DNA of 64,000 bases from Tychonema sp. LEGE 06208. GTDB taxonomy: Bacteria; Cyanobacteriota; Cyanobacteriia; Cyanobacteriales; Microcoleaceae. Made by a program: the position numbers and the translations under genes. The stretch spans positions 1 through 64,000 of the forward strand of contig NZ_JADEWT010000009.1 in the NCBI RefSeq assembly GCF_015207505.1, given 5' to 3'. The notes beneath the pieces are model-generated. The model worked only from the letters and a program-made list of their open reading frames with translations, ran no database searches and was not told the DNA's origin. Positions 36,662-45,419 of the stretch are shown in pieces (the stretch's first letter is position 1; each line of letters starts with the position of its first letter).

Positions 36662-37870
36662 TTAAATTCTTGGGTGGCCGGTCAGGCCCTGATTGGGGTC
36701 GTAAATACCAGGTGTAGTATCAACGCCGGGAGTGCCGGGAGCGCCGTAATCTGCGCGAGCGCCATCGACGCTGGGAGAGTCGTAGATGCTCCAATCCTGA
36801 ATGCCGCCGCGGCTCAAAATCTTTTCAGCTCTGGCGATTTCTGCTTCGCTACCGTCAAGCAGCACCAAATAATCTCCCCTTGCCACCCGATCGCTGTATA
36901 CTCTAGCTTGCTCTTCAGGAATTCCCAAACCGACCAAAGCTCCGAGCAAACCGCCTGCCGCCGCACCCAAAGCAGTACCGGCAAGTGTAGTGGCGATCGC
37001 CGTAGCGGAAGCTCCTGCCAGCATAATCGGCCCGATACCAGGAATTGCCACCAGGCCCAGACCCACCAACAAGCCCGTCAAACCGCCCAAGGTGCCGCCT
37101 GTGAGCGCGCCCTTGGTCGCCCCTTCATCAGCCTTGTTGTCGGCGCTGTCGTGTACGTCAATCCCTGCGATGTCGCCTTGAGAATCAGCATCTTTAGCGA
37201 TCACCGAAACCCGATTCATGTCAAAACCCGCTGTTCTGAGTTCTCCCAGGGCGTGCTCGGTCTCGCGGCGGGTTGAAAATACCCCCACAGCGCGCTTGTC
37301 GTGGGTCGAAGCTCTGCGGCCGGTGTGTGTCGGCACATCGTAAATGCCCCAATCCTGAATGCCCCGCACGCTCATAATTCCTTCAGCAGTGGCAAGTTCG
37401 GCATCTGTTCCTTCTACGAATACCAAATATTCTCCGCGCGAGAGGCGATCGCTATAAACTTTAGCTTTGTCTTCGGGAACGCCCAAACCTATTAAGCCGC
37501 CCACCAAACCGCCTGCTGCAGCCCCAATCGCACCTCCGACTACAGTATCGGCCAGCAGAGTCGCGATCGCGCCCCCCGCCATGATCGGGCCAACTCCCGG
37601 AATCGCCAGCGCCCCAATGCTGCCGAGCAACCCAATCAAACCGCCCGTCACGACTCCCGCCGTCGCGCCAGCTTTCGCGCCGCCGCCCACTTTCTCATCG
37701 GTGCTCTTAGCAGTGCTAGCGCCCCCAATTTCGTTCCCATTGAGACTTTCCCCAACTACCGAAACTTTATTCATCGGAAACCCGCTACTTTGCAGTTCCA
37801 ACAGGGCTAGTTCCGTATCGCGGTAATTAGAAAAAGATCCTACAGCTCGCTTGTTTTGACCTAAAGCCAT
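36662..37870 (-). CDS. YflT-type general stress protein, tandem duplicated
   Basis: 402 residues in two collinear ~190-residue halves. Each half has a KRAVG(S/V)F..RETE.AL.EL segment followed by G(F)xMN(K/R)VSV (the YflT/heat-induced stress domain). Then comes a Gly/Ala-rich double hydrophobic hairpin (GGLIGLLGSIGALAIPGVGP and relatives), and last a VYSDR(L/V)(S/A)RG(E/D)YLV(F/L) alpha-beta domain ending in GIQDW(G/S)IYD. The Gly-rich part may insert in membranes. Start ATG 37870 is set by AAGGAC; a TTG five codons earlier is unlikely. C-terminal 35 residues are Gly/Pro-rich. Function unknown; the family responds to stress. Confidence 0.75.
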   Translation of the reverse strand: MALGQNKRAVGSFSNYRDTELALLELQSSGFPMNKVSVVGESLNGNEIGGASTAKSTDEKVGGGAKAGATAGVVTGGLIGLLGSIGALAIPGVGPIMAGGAIATLLADTVVGGAIGAAAGGLVGGLIGLGVPEDKAKVYSDRLSRGEYLVFVEGTDAELATAEGIMSVRGIQDWGIYDVPTHTGRRASTHDKRAVGVFSTRRETEHALGELRTAGFDMNRVSVIAKDADSQGDIAGIDVHDSADNKADEGATKGALTGGTLGGLTGLLVGLGLVAIPGIGPIMLAGASATAIATTLAGTALGAAAGGLLGALVGLGIPEEQARVYSDRVARGDYLVLLDGSEAEIARAEKILSRGGIQDWSIYDSPSVDGARADYGAPGTPGVDTTPGIYDPNQGLTGHPRI

Positions 37871-38315
37871 TTTTTTGTCCTTCAAAATAAACTACTTTTA
37901 CACAACTACAGAATTTATGCTCTGCTTGCTACCATTAATCACATTTATTCATTTTTTTCGACATTTTTCATCGGTCGCTGGGAATAACTTCGCCCTCTTT
38001 CTTCAGGCGGATTTACCCTGATTTTCAGGAATTGGAAATCTGAAATTGGGAATGGGAAATTGCAGGTATTGCACGAGTTTTGAGTTGGGAGTTTTGAGTG
38101 CGTGAATCTTAAAACTTTTAACTTAAAACCCCGTTACCCACAAGGAAGAGTCACCTAAGCATTGAGAGCCGCTTTTAAAAGCACTTTTAAAACTCCCAAT
38201 TTTCCGTTTGCTCTCTTCCTTCTTTCCCTTTTCCTTCTTTTTACCCGCTCGCGACTTGTGAGCCAGCATAGCTGAAGCAAGCCCAAGGGCCTTATTGCTT
38301 CTTCCTGCTAATTTA
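37871..38315. other. Gap between stress and BON genes
   Basis: 445 bp, no gene seen. Contains the stress-gene leader, CTTCCTT-type runs and GGGAGTTTTGAGTG repeats. The two flanking genes are on the same strand but too far apart to be one tight operon. Confidence 0.45.
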
Positions 38316-38795
38316 TTACTTAGGCGATGCAGGTGCAGCCGGGGCAACAGTAGCCGTAACGTTCACCATTTTGACACCCTTAATTTCTTTAGCTAGCGGC
38401 TCAATTTTAGCTAAATCTTCTTGATTGGGAACAGTGCCAGCTACGGTGACAACCCCATCTTTGGCGTCCACAGTTAGCTGACCTTTAGTGATGTTCACTT
38501 CCAACTTGGAGCGAACTTCACTTTGGAGGTCGCCATCGGCTCTGATGGCATCGCCTCCAGTCACGTTGTTGCGCTGTTCTCGGGCTCTGATATCAGCATT
38601 TGCTTGGTTTTTGCGAATGTCGCTAGTGGCGTCGGACTGAGTTTTTTTAACCGTCTCCGCTGGGGGCGGGCTGGCGGCATTTTCTGTGGTGGTGGTAGAA
38701 TTAGGAGCGTCAGCACTTGTTTTAGCTCCATCGGTACAAGCCGCAGCTCCAAATAATAGGAGAGCGCTGATGACAATTGGTGTTAGTTTGTTCAT
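38316..38795 (-). CDS. BON-domain lipoprotein
   Basis: 159 residues. Signal peptide with lipobox LFGAAAC (Cys20), then a Ser/Thr/Ala-rich low-complexity linker (~21-60). A BON domain follows at ~85-150 (DLQSEVRSKLEVNITKGQLT, DAKDGVVTVAGTVPNQEDL, VKMVNVTATV). BON domains bind phospholipid surfaces and occur in osmotic-stress proteins such as OsmY. GGAGG lies 12 bases upstream of the ATG. It sits next to the YflT-type stress gene on the same strand, which hints at a shared envelope-stress role. Confidence 0.85.
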   Translation of the reverse strand: MNKLTPIVISALLLFGAAACTDGAKTSADAPNSTTTTENAASPPPAETVKKTQSDATSDIRKNQANADIRAREQRNNVTGGDAIRADGDLQSEVRSKLEVNITKGQLTVDAKDGVVTVAGTVPNQEDLAKIEPLAKEIKGVKMVNVTATVAPAAPASPK

Positions 38796-39484
38796 AAGAT
38801 CTAATAACCTCCGGGTAAGCTTTCGATGAGTCTAGACTTGGTTGAGCACTGCGCCGCGCCTGACAGAATCTGTGTTGGCTACGTAGTTTGTGCTTATTGC
38901 GGAAAAATCCTTATCTCAAATATATAAATTTGAGGAAGTTCTTACATCGCTCTACAGGTGTAAATTCTATATTATAAGTTACGCAATTGTCACGCTACCA
39001 TCAACTTATAGGGTACGTCAGACGCATTATTAGATCGAGATCATCAGGGTTTGGACTTCCGGGGCATCCTACTAATTCTGCCATTTGCGTAAGTGGTGTA
39101 TGTATTTCGTTAGATAGATGACAAAAAACAAAACAATGTGTTGCGTCCTGTTTAACTTGTAGCAAGTTCGAGCCAAATATCGGGTATTGACCGATCGAGT
39201 TATCAATCCCCCAATCTAAAATCCTCCAATCTAAAATTATCACCTTTTTGAGAAAAAATATCATTAGTTATAAACCCACTATTCCTCAAAAGCCCGATCG
39301 TTCTCGATATTTTTCGTTGCCAAAGTCAATATTTTCGTGCAAACAAAGTTGAAAAGCCTCAATTTTATTAATAAATTCGATCGTCGCCACTCCCAACTAA
39401 TTTTTCCCTCCCACCTCGAACCTATTACCCACTTCGGCTAAATTCGTTAAACGCCACAAACAATTACTTGCCTATTTTCTGGCT
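38796..39484. other. 689-bp gap, no supported gene
   Basis: Contains the BON gene promoter region and a degenerate copy of the AGTTACGCAATT / ATTTGCGTAAGT inverted repeat (38979-38990 and 39083-39094), related to the one between the two encapsulin genes. A minus-strand frame at 39001-39264 has no signal or family features. Confidence 0.45.
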
Positions 39485-40042
39485 TCAAAACAAACGAAAA
39501 GAATCAAGAAATTTTTGAGCGTTTTCTGGTTTTGAGGTAGTCGCAACCAAGCCGTAAACGCGGGTTTCCACCAAAAATACTTGGCCCACACCTACAGGTG
39601 CAGCCGGAGAAAGCGGTTGAAACTCAAACTCTTTTCCCGGATAGCTGCCGAGGGAAATATCCCGCACTTGCAGCAATTTAGCATTTTCCCCCACAACAAA
39701 GAAATCAACGGCATTATTTAAAGTAATTTTGATATTATTATTACTATTATTGTTGCCGATCCGAAAATCGAGATCGAAGTATTGAAGTAAATAACTGTCT
39801 TTGTTTTTTAATACAGACCTGTAGGTATGAGCGATAATTTGAGTTGAAAAAGTTTCGGCATTAATTTTAGGATTTCCCGGCATATCGATCGCAAACAAAC
39901 CCATCGCCGAGCAAAACGGCTGCCACTCTGGCATCTCCAAAGCAGGCCGCTGCGGGGCGGCTTGAGCTTTTGCCAAAGTGGCAAACTTGACAGGGAATAT
40001 CAGTAATGTAGCAGTAACTAAGAATAAATGCAGCAATTTCAT
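39485..40042 (-). CDS. Exported hypothetical protein
   Basis: 185 residues from ATG 40042 (MKLLHLFLVTATLLIFPVKF, a signal peptide cleaved near AKAQA). The mature part reads MPEWQPFCSAMGLFAIDMPG, has a beta-rich middle (SYLLQYFDLDFRI, KITLNNAVDFFVV) and ends NAQKFLDSFRLF, the shape of small periplasmic sensor-like domains. I do not recognise the family. A longer frame to 40159 would overlap the divergent SLH gene and is not needed. It shares a 69-bp divergent promoter region with the SLH lipoprotein. Confidence 0.7.
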   Translation of the reverse strand: MKLLHLFLVTATLLIFPVKFATLAKAQAAPQRPALEMPEWQPFCSAMGLFAIDMPGNPKINAETFSTQIIAHTYRSVLKNKDSYLLQYFDLDFRIGNNNSNNNIKITLNNAVDFFVVGENAKLLQVRDISLGSYPGKEFEFQPLSPAAPVGVGQVFLVETRVYGLVATTSKPENAQKFLDSFRLF

Positions 40043-40111
40043 TTGGGTAAAAATTATATTTGCCCGATCGATCTGCGCTAGCCTAGAAAGATATCCGCAA
40101 ACGAGGGATTT

Positions 40112-41512
40112 ATGCTGAATACTATATTTACTCAACGACAACGCAAGTCGATCGGGCAAGCCAAAACCAGTAAAACCAATAAAACCAATATACTCTTTGG
40201 TGTAAAGACTGGGCTGGCCCTGTGTCTGCTAGCTGCTGTCACAGCTTGTGCAAACAGCCCCAACAGCAAAGCACTCGAAGAATCTTTAGCCGCCGATCCC
40301 AAATTACAACAAAATCCAGTAGTTTTATCTCCCCCGCCTCCTCCGCCAGCAGTCGAAACCAGCACAACCGCCAAACTTCCTCCCGACTTCCCCACCGAGA
40401 TTCCACTCTATCCTAACGCTCAGTTAATCGAAGTTGGCGGGCAAACCGATCCGTCGCCAAAAACTGTGCGGCTGCGCTGGGAAAGCACAGATCCGATTAA
40501 TTCAGTGCAGAACTTTTACACCAAAGAATTTGGGCGCAGCAACTGGCAAATAGTCAGCAGCCCCAGCGCCGACGAACCAGGTACTTTAGTCGCAACGCGA
40601 GATAATTTGCGGGTAACAGTGTCGCTTTCTCCTACTCAAAAAGTAGGGGGTTCTACAGAATTTGCGATCAATTATAGCAAAGAGAGTTCAGAAATTGCCA
40701 GCAGTCCCCAACCTAACAATTCCGAGTCTAGCCCATCTCCCACCGCTTCACCAACTCCATCTAACTCAGAGGAAACTACCCCAGCGCCATCAGCTTCGCC
40801 AAAATCAGCAAAAGTTAGCGAATTAGACAGCCAAATTCCTCAACAATTGCGCCAGTATGTGGCAGATTTGGCTCAGTTGGAAGTGCTGAAAGTGCGATCT
40901 ACAGAAAATGCTAACTTAGAAACTAACAGCACTTTGCCCAAACCCAACAAAATTATCACCCGCCGCGAATACGCCCGCTGGTTAGTAGCAGCAAACAACC
41001 AGATTTATGCCAGCCGTCAAGGCAAACAAATTAGATTAGCAGTAGACTCTAGCGAACCCGCCTTTTCTGACGTATCCAAAACAGACCCAGATTTTTCAGT
41101 AATTCAAGGTTTAGCAGAAGCAGGTGTAATTCTGAGTTCGCTTTCAGCAGACACTAAAGATGTGAAATTTCGCCCCGATGCACCTTTAACTCGCGAAACA
41201 ATGATTCTTTGGAAAGTGCCTTTAGATACTCGTCAAATTTTACCGACAGCTAACATAGACGGAGTGAAAGAAAAGTGGGGTTTTCAAGACGCTTCTAAAA
41301 TTGACTCCCAGGCTTCGCGGGCAATTTTAGCTGATTTTAACAATGGAGATTTGGCAAATATTCGCCGAGTTTTTGGTTTTACAACTTTGTTTCAGCCGAA
41401 GAAATCGGTGACTCGCGCCGAAGCTGCCGCTAGTTTGTGGTATTTTGGCGTTCAAGATGGGGGATTGTCAGCTAAAGATGCTCTGCAAGCAAAGTCTCAA
41501 CCTACCCAGTAA
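40112..41512 (+). CDS. SLH-domain lipoprotein
   Basis: 466 residues. The N-terminal hydrophobic segment FGVKTGLALCLLAAVTAC ends in a lipobox-like Ala-Cys (about residue 46), after a basic lead. A conserved domain (~85-190; LPPDFPTEIPLYPNAQLIEV, GRSNWQIVSSPSADEPGTLV) is followed by a Ser/Pro-rich linker. An S-layer homology region follows (~280-455; ITRREYARWLVAANNQIY, FSDVSKTDPDFSVIQGLAEA, KFRPDAPLTRETMILW). SLH modules anchor proteins to the cell wall or outer membrane. ATG 40112 is preceded by GAGGGATTT. Confidence 0.83.
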   Translation: MLNTIFTQRQRKSIGQAKTSKTNKTNILFGVKTGLALCLLAAVTACANSPNSKALEESLAADPKLQQNPVVLSPPPPPPAVETSTTAKLPPDFPTEIPLYPNAQLIEVGGQTDPSPKTVRLRWESTDPINSVQNFYTKEFGRSNWQIVSSPSADEPGTLVATRDNLRVTVSLSPTQKVGGSTEFAINYSKESSEIASSPQPNNSESSPSPTASPTPSNSEETTPAPSASPKSAKVSELDSQIPQQLRQYVADLAQLEVLKVRSTENANLETNSTLPKPNKIITRREYARWLVAANNQIYASRQGKQIRLAVDSSEPAFSDVSKTDPDFSVIQGLAEAGVILSSLSADTKDVKFRPDAPLTRETMILWKVPLDTRQILPTANIDGVKEKWGFQDASKIDSQASRAILADFNNGDLANIRRVFGFTTLFQPKKSVTRAEAAASLWYFGVQDGGLSAKDALQAKSQPTQ

Positions 41513-41610
41513 AGTTGTTTGAGTGTTTCAAAGTTCACACAAAGCCTCTACTTATTCTGAAGCAAGTTCGATCGTTCCGACTTAGGTTCTCAGCAAAAGA
41601 AGCACCCAAG

Positions 41611-41781
41611 TCAGAACCATCGAACCTTTTTGATTGCGGTAGTCACCGCAGTAGAAAATTCCCGTTTCTGTAATTTCTGTGCGCGAGTCACAGTCACAAA
41701 TCCTTTCAAAAACCGTACATCAACATCTTTCTGCTTGAACGGCGCACGCTGCGGGATCAATTGTTTTCCCTCAGTCTTCAT
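41611..41781 (-). CDS. Small basic protein, 56 residues
   Basis: Too short for usual ORF cutoffs but preceded by an excellent ribosome site (GGAGG, eight bases before the ATG at 41781). It reads MKTEGKQLIPQRAPFKQKDV, DVRFLKGFVTVTRAQKLQKR, EFSTAVTTAIKKVRWF: strongly basic, no TM. I recognise no family. Its stop codon lies inside a 14-bp stem (41574-41587 with 41604-41617, wobble pairs included) that would terminate transcription. It is alone and convergent with the SLH gene. Confidence 0.55.
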   Translation of the reverse strand: MKTEGKQLIPQRAPFKQKDVDVRFLKGFVTVTRAQKLQKREFSTAVTTAIKKVRWF

Positions 41782-41936
41782 TTATGTATCCTCCGACACA
41801 ATTTCTGGGAATTCCGAGAAGATTTTGTACGTATTTTAACCAACAGTTTTCAATCCTCTCAGTAGGACTCCGGATGCGGTAGCGGCCTTAACGATAAATG
41901 AAAAAGAGTGTTTGAGCTCTGGGAGAGCGTTTTTTA

Positions 41937-42971
41937 ATGTACGATATGACCCGATTCACCCCGCAAGACATGGCGAAATGCAGCTTAGTCCTGCGCCAGC
42001 TAGGTAGAAATACAGCTAGTATGGAGGCTTGCAGCCAGAAAATTGTTAAATTTATTTATCAACATTTTTGCAGTTCGGAAACAGGAGAAAATAGCTGTGT
42101 TTTGGTGCGTTTGTTCAAAACTCATCCCTACGGCGAATTAGAAGACTCATTGCAACAATCTGTCCGCCGTTTGATGAACAATAATTCCCCTGCATCCGAC
42201 ATGAAATGCTGGACTTTGCTAGCAGCAGCAGGCTCCCAACCGCAGTGGAATTCTCGGCATACAGCAGCCCAAAATACTGCTATTGGGTTAGTTAGCGCCG
42301 AATTAGTAGCCGAAATGCCGGCGATTTCGGCAATAATCCGGCAGTTTGGTTTAGACATTCCTACAGTCATCGGAACCCAGCCAGAAAGGTTTCTGCAATT
42401 AGAACCCGCAGTATTAAATATTTTTCACGTTTCAGAGGCAAAAGGCAGTCTCTTGATTCCCGAACAAAAATCTTTAATTATTCCCTACCAAGTCAAATCT
42501 GTGTTGGTATTTGGGGGACTTCTGCCGTCTGGGAGTTTGTTTGCTGTAGAGATTTTCCTGAAAGTTAAAATTTCACAAAACACGGCCCAAATGTTTAAAC
42601 ATTTAGCACTGAGTGTCAAAACAGCTTTGTTGCTTAGTGGTGAAAAAGTTGTATTTGATTCCTCAAACACTGCGGCAAAATCGGGCATCAATAATGATTT
42701 TCACGAAACTCAATTTCTGGAATATCAAATTTCTAATTTGATTCAATTGCTGGATTTTTCAGAACAAGAAATGCTCAGACAAGCCTCTCGTTTTCAACAG
42801 ATAATTGATAAGTTGCAACGCGAAATTGCCGATCGCAAAAACAAGGAACAAGCTTTGCCACTAAGTCAAGAGTCATTCACGGGTATCCTCAATGTTCCCA
42901 ATGATGGTATTGTTCGCCTTGAGGAAAATCAAGGAAGTCAGCGTTTTGATCGAGGAGACGAACAGATTTAA
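41937..42971 (+). CDS. DICT-domain sensory protein, truncated at a PAS domain
   Basis: 344 residues. Residues ~1-245 are the cyanobacterial DICT-type sensory input domain, from MYDMTRFTPQDMAKCSLVLR through CVLVRLFKTHPYGELEDSLQ to QNTAQMFKHLALSVKTALLL. A coiled coil follows (FSEQEMLRQASRFQQIIDKL). The last ~35 residues (SFTGILNVPNDGIVRLEENQ) are the opening of a PAS domain, ending just at RFDRGDEQI where family members continue into the rest of PAS and a kinase or cyclase. No output domain is found downstream in any frame. It is therefore a truncated sensor, perhaps a dominant or scaffold form. ATG 41937 follows GGGAGAG. Confidence 0.72.
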   Translation: MYDMTRFTPQDMAKCSLVLRQLGRNTASMEACSQKIVKFIYQHFCSSETGENSCVLVRLFKTHPYGELEDSLQQSVRRLMNNNSPASDMKCWTLLAAAGSQPQWNSRHTAAQNTAIGLVSAELVAEMPAISAIIRQFGLDIPTVIGTQPERFLQLEPAVLNIFHVSEAKGSLLIPEQKSLIIPYQVKSVLVFGGLLPSGSLFAVEIFLKVKISQNTAQMFKHLALSVKTALLLSGEKVVFDSSNTAAKSGINNDFHETQFLEYQISNLIQLLDFSEQEMLRQASRFQQIIDKLQREIADRKNKEQALPLSQESFTGILNVPNDGIVRLEENQGSQRFDRGDEQI

Positions 42972-43580
42972 CTCAACTTCTGTTGTTAAAATAGATTCGC
43001 AGCATGGGAATGCAATTTTTTAGAATCTTAGATTGATGTTTGAGGTGAATTTCAAAATTATAATTAGCTTCGTAGGCGTGAATCACGTTCTGGGAAACTT
43101 GTTTTTTGCAGCAAGAGGAAATAGCCCGACCTTGGCTCAAATATCAATAATTGTTCTTGGATATTGGGAGAATTGCTCGACTCCGCAGCAGTCATTTAAA
43201 AGCACTTCTATAAATTCTCCCTCTAGGCTTTTTTTTGCAGGGACGTTTACTTGATACCGCTTTTTTTGCACAATTAATTATTTTAGCAATTGAAAGCTAG
43301 CAAATATAGCCTTGCTCATAAAGATGAGGTACTATCCGGCATAGGGCTCCGTGGGCATAGGACTATACTCACTTTTGTTATCGCCGCTATATGTTGATTT
43401 TTCACTAATTTTTGGGCTATGATTTTGCGCTGCATTAGTTGCGCTAAATCTTTGAAAAATAAAGCCATAATTTACTTTGTCGTTACTGTCAAAATAACAA
43501 CATTTCGGAGGGTTTGAACTCTCAGGAGTAAATCTGCTTTAATGTATGTCAAAATGCGATTCCAAACGCGGGAATAAAAA
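42972..43580. other. 609-bp gap, no gene seen
   Basis: Follows the truncated sensor gene. No remnant of PAS, kinase or GGDEF coding sequence could be recognised, so the missing output domain was not lost by a simple nearby frameshift. AT-rich, with a short palindromic GCATAGGGCTCC..GGGCATAGGAC near 43340-43364. Confidence 0.5.
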
Positions 43581-44627
43581 ATGTTAGAGTTCGATCGCCT
43601 GTTTCAAACAATCGAAGAATTAGTCATGCTGCACTCGCCCAGCGGTGTAGAGTCGGAAATTAACCAGCGGTTGATGGAAAAATTCGCCGCTTTGGGTGTG
43701 AATGCTTGGATCGATCGCGCGGACAATGCGATCGCCCTAATTCCTGGCCGCAATCCCGAAAGGTCGATCGCCATTACGGCCCACAAAGACGAAATTGGGG
43801 CGATCGTCAAAACCATAGGCGATCGCGGCCGCGTGGAAGTCCGCAGATTGGGCGGCACGTTTCCGTGGGTTTACGGCGAAGGCGTTGTCGATTTGTTGGG
43901 CGACAAGCAAACAATTAGCGGCATTCTCAGCTTCGGAAGCCGCCACGTTTCTCACGAATCTCCCCAAAAAGCTCAGCAGGAAGATGTTTCTCTCAAGTGG
44001 GAAAATGCCTGGATTGAAACCAAGTGTACCAGGGAGGAATTAGCCGAGGCGGGCATTCGGCCGGGAACGCGGATGGTGGTGGGAAAGCACCGCAAGCGCC
44101 CGCTGCGGTTGAAGGATTGGATAGCGAGCTACACCCTGGACAACAAGGCTTCTGTGGCGATTTTGCTGGCTCTGGCCCAATGTTTGCAAGAGCCTGCGGT
44201 GAATGTTTATCTGGTGGCTTCGGCGAAGGAGGAGGTTGGGGCGATCGGGGCTTTGTATTTTTCGCAGCGCCAGCCGTTGGACGCGCTGATTGCTTTGGAA
44301 ATTTGCCCTCTAGCGCCAGAATACCCGATCGACGATGGCGAAAAGCCGGTTTTGCTGGTTCAGGACGGCTACGGAGTTTACGATGAAGGATTGAACGCCC
44401 AATTGCGCGCAGCCGCCGCCGCAGCCGATGTGGAGGTGCAGTTGGCGGTAATTAGCGGTTTTGGGAGCGATGCTTCGATCGCCATGAAGTTCGGCCATGT
44501 AGCCCGCGCGGCTTGTTTGGCTTTCCCGACGCAGAACACCCACGGGTTTGAAATTGCTCACTTGGGGGCGATCGGCAACTGCGCCAGCATCCTCAAAGCT
44601 TACTGCGAGCAGCTTTCGGACGACTAG
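43581..44627 (+). CDS. M42-family metallo-aminopeptidase
   Basis: 348 residues, cytoplasmic. The family pattern is clear: LHSPSGVESEINQRLMEKFA at the N-terminus, the zinc ligand His in ITAHKDEIGAIVK, the bridging Asp in SYTLDNKASVAILLAL, the catalytic Glu-Glu of SAKEEVGAIGA, the Asp in ALEICPLAPEYP and the last His in PTQNTHGFEIAHL. Such enzymes are dodecameric aminopeptidases (or endoglucanase-like members) that trim peptides. ATG 43581 is a plain start. Followed by tRNA-Glu on the same strand. Confidence 0.9.
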   Translation: MLEFDRLFQTIEELVMLHSPSGVESEINQRLMEKFAALGVNAWIDRADNAIALIPGRNPERSIAITAHKDEIGAIVKTIGDRGRVEVRRLGGTFPWVYGEGVVDLLGDKQTISGILSFGSRHVSHESPQKAQQEDVSLKWENAWIETKCTREELAEAGIRPGTRMVVGKHRKRPLRLKDWIASYTLDNKASVAILLALAQCLQEPAVNVYLVASAKEEVGAIGALYFSQRQPLDALIALEICPLAPEYPIDDGEKPVLLVQDGYGVYDEGLNAQLRAAAAAADVEVQLAVISGFGSDASIAMKFGHVARAACLAFPTQNTHGFEIAHLGAIGNCASILKAYCEQLSDD

Positions 44628-44716
44628 AAAAAAAACTTTCACAAAGTAGTTGACAGATTGGGAAAAATTAGTTAAGGTAATAAAGGTGCGGAACACAAGC
44701 AAACGCAGCGAAACGC

Positions 44717-44789
44717 GCCCCCATCGTCTAGAGGCCTAGGACACATCCCTTTCACGGATGCGACGGGGATTCGAATTCCCCTGGGGGTA
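44717..44789 (+). tRNA. trnE: tRNA-Glu (anticodon TTC)
   Basis: 73 bases folding as a full cloverleaf: acceptor GCCCCCA with TGGGGGT (G1-U72 pair, typical of bacterial tRNA-Glu), D-arm with GGCCTAGGAC, anticodon stem CATCC/GGATG with TTC at 44751-44753, T-arm GGGGATTCGAATTCCCC. CCA is not encoded. In cyanobacteria this tRNA also feeds glutamyl-tRNA into tetrapyrrole synthesis. It is the only tRNA gene found in the window. Confidence 0.97.
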
Positions 44790-44912
44790 TTAAAAATCTA
44801 ACTCTGATATCAAATTGATATCTAGCAACTGGTAAAGGCAAAAACCCGAACCCACACGCTAGGTATCATTTTTGCATTTGGGGTGGGTGAGAAACTTAGT
44901 TTTTGATTAAGG

Positions 44913-45042
44913 GTAAGCTGTTGCTCATATAGATTGTGTATGGCGATTGAGGGGGAGAGGGTCCGATGGGGATCGGGGGAGAGAATTTGACGATTTTTGA
45001 TTGTCATCAAAATATACAATGTTTATTTGCACAACAGCTTAC
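44913..45042. mobile_element. MITE-like element, copy 2 (130 bp)
   Basis: Terminal inverted repeats GTAAGCTGTTG (44913-44923) and CAACAGCTTAC (45032-45042) are perfect. Subterminal sequence (AGATTGTGTATGGCGAT left, GAATTTGACGATTTT and AATATACAAT right) matches copy 1 at 7367-7546. No coding capacity. The right end supplies the TAA that would end the read-through frame of the neighbouring toxin gene. Confidence 0.7.
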
Positions 45043-45419
45043 AAATCTTGTTCTATTAAATCAATCAATTCAAGAATATTTATTGAACAGCTAGGTTCAA
45101 CATTTGACTCTTCGCCAATATGAACATGATGGGGAAAATTGGGTAAGTTCGGGAAATGTTCGACATTATCCCACCGCTTCCGTAAAGTTTACTGAGTTTC
45201 ATCCATCCACTGATATCGATAACTTTCGCTAATGCAACGATTATCGAGAACGGTAAAAAATTCTACAACTTCTAAAAAATCGCCATTCTTGAGGGTTAAC
45301 CGATCGCGAAAATAGCCGCTTTCGAGCAAGGTTCGTTCTTTAACAATCGCCACAGTTATGACTGCAGGGCTTGCCAGCAATTTAGCTTTGATTTCTGTGA
45401 GATACTGGGCTGATATCAT
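45039..45419 (-). pseudogene. TumE-like (DUF6516) toxin gene with in-frame ochre stop
   Basis: The first 76 codons (45419 to 45189) read MISAQYLTEIKAKLLASPAV through LKNGDFLEVVEFFTVLDNRC to YRYQWMDETQ and then TAA (45189-45191). The same frame continues 49 more codons: TLRKRWDNVEHFPNLPNFPH, HVHIGEESNVEPSCSINILE, LIDLIEQDL. FPHHVHI and the preceding WDN are the usual second half of TumE/DUF6516 proteins, so a single nonsense change (perhaps CAA to TAA) splits the gene. Its start overlaps the upstream partner by four bases (ATGA). The extended frame ends inside a MITE end. A 76-residue truncated product could still be made. Confidence 0.65.

Noticed and set aside
39001-39264. Minus-strand 87-codon frame in the gap after the BON gene
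   Set aside because: No ribosome site, no family motif, and it overlaps dispersed repeat sequence; more likely chance.
43033-43254. Plus-strand 73-codon frame after the truncated DICT gene, as the missing PAS/kinase part
   Set aside because: The translation has no PAS or kinase similarity and lacks a ribosome site.
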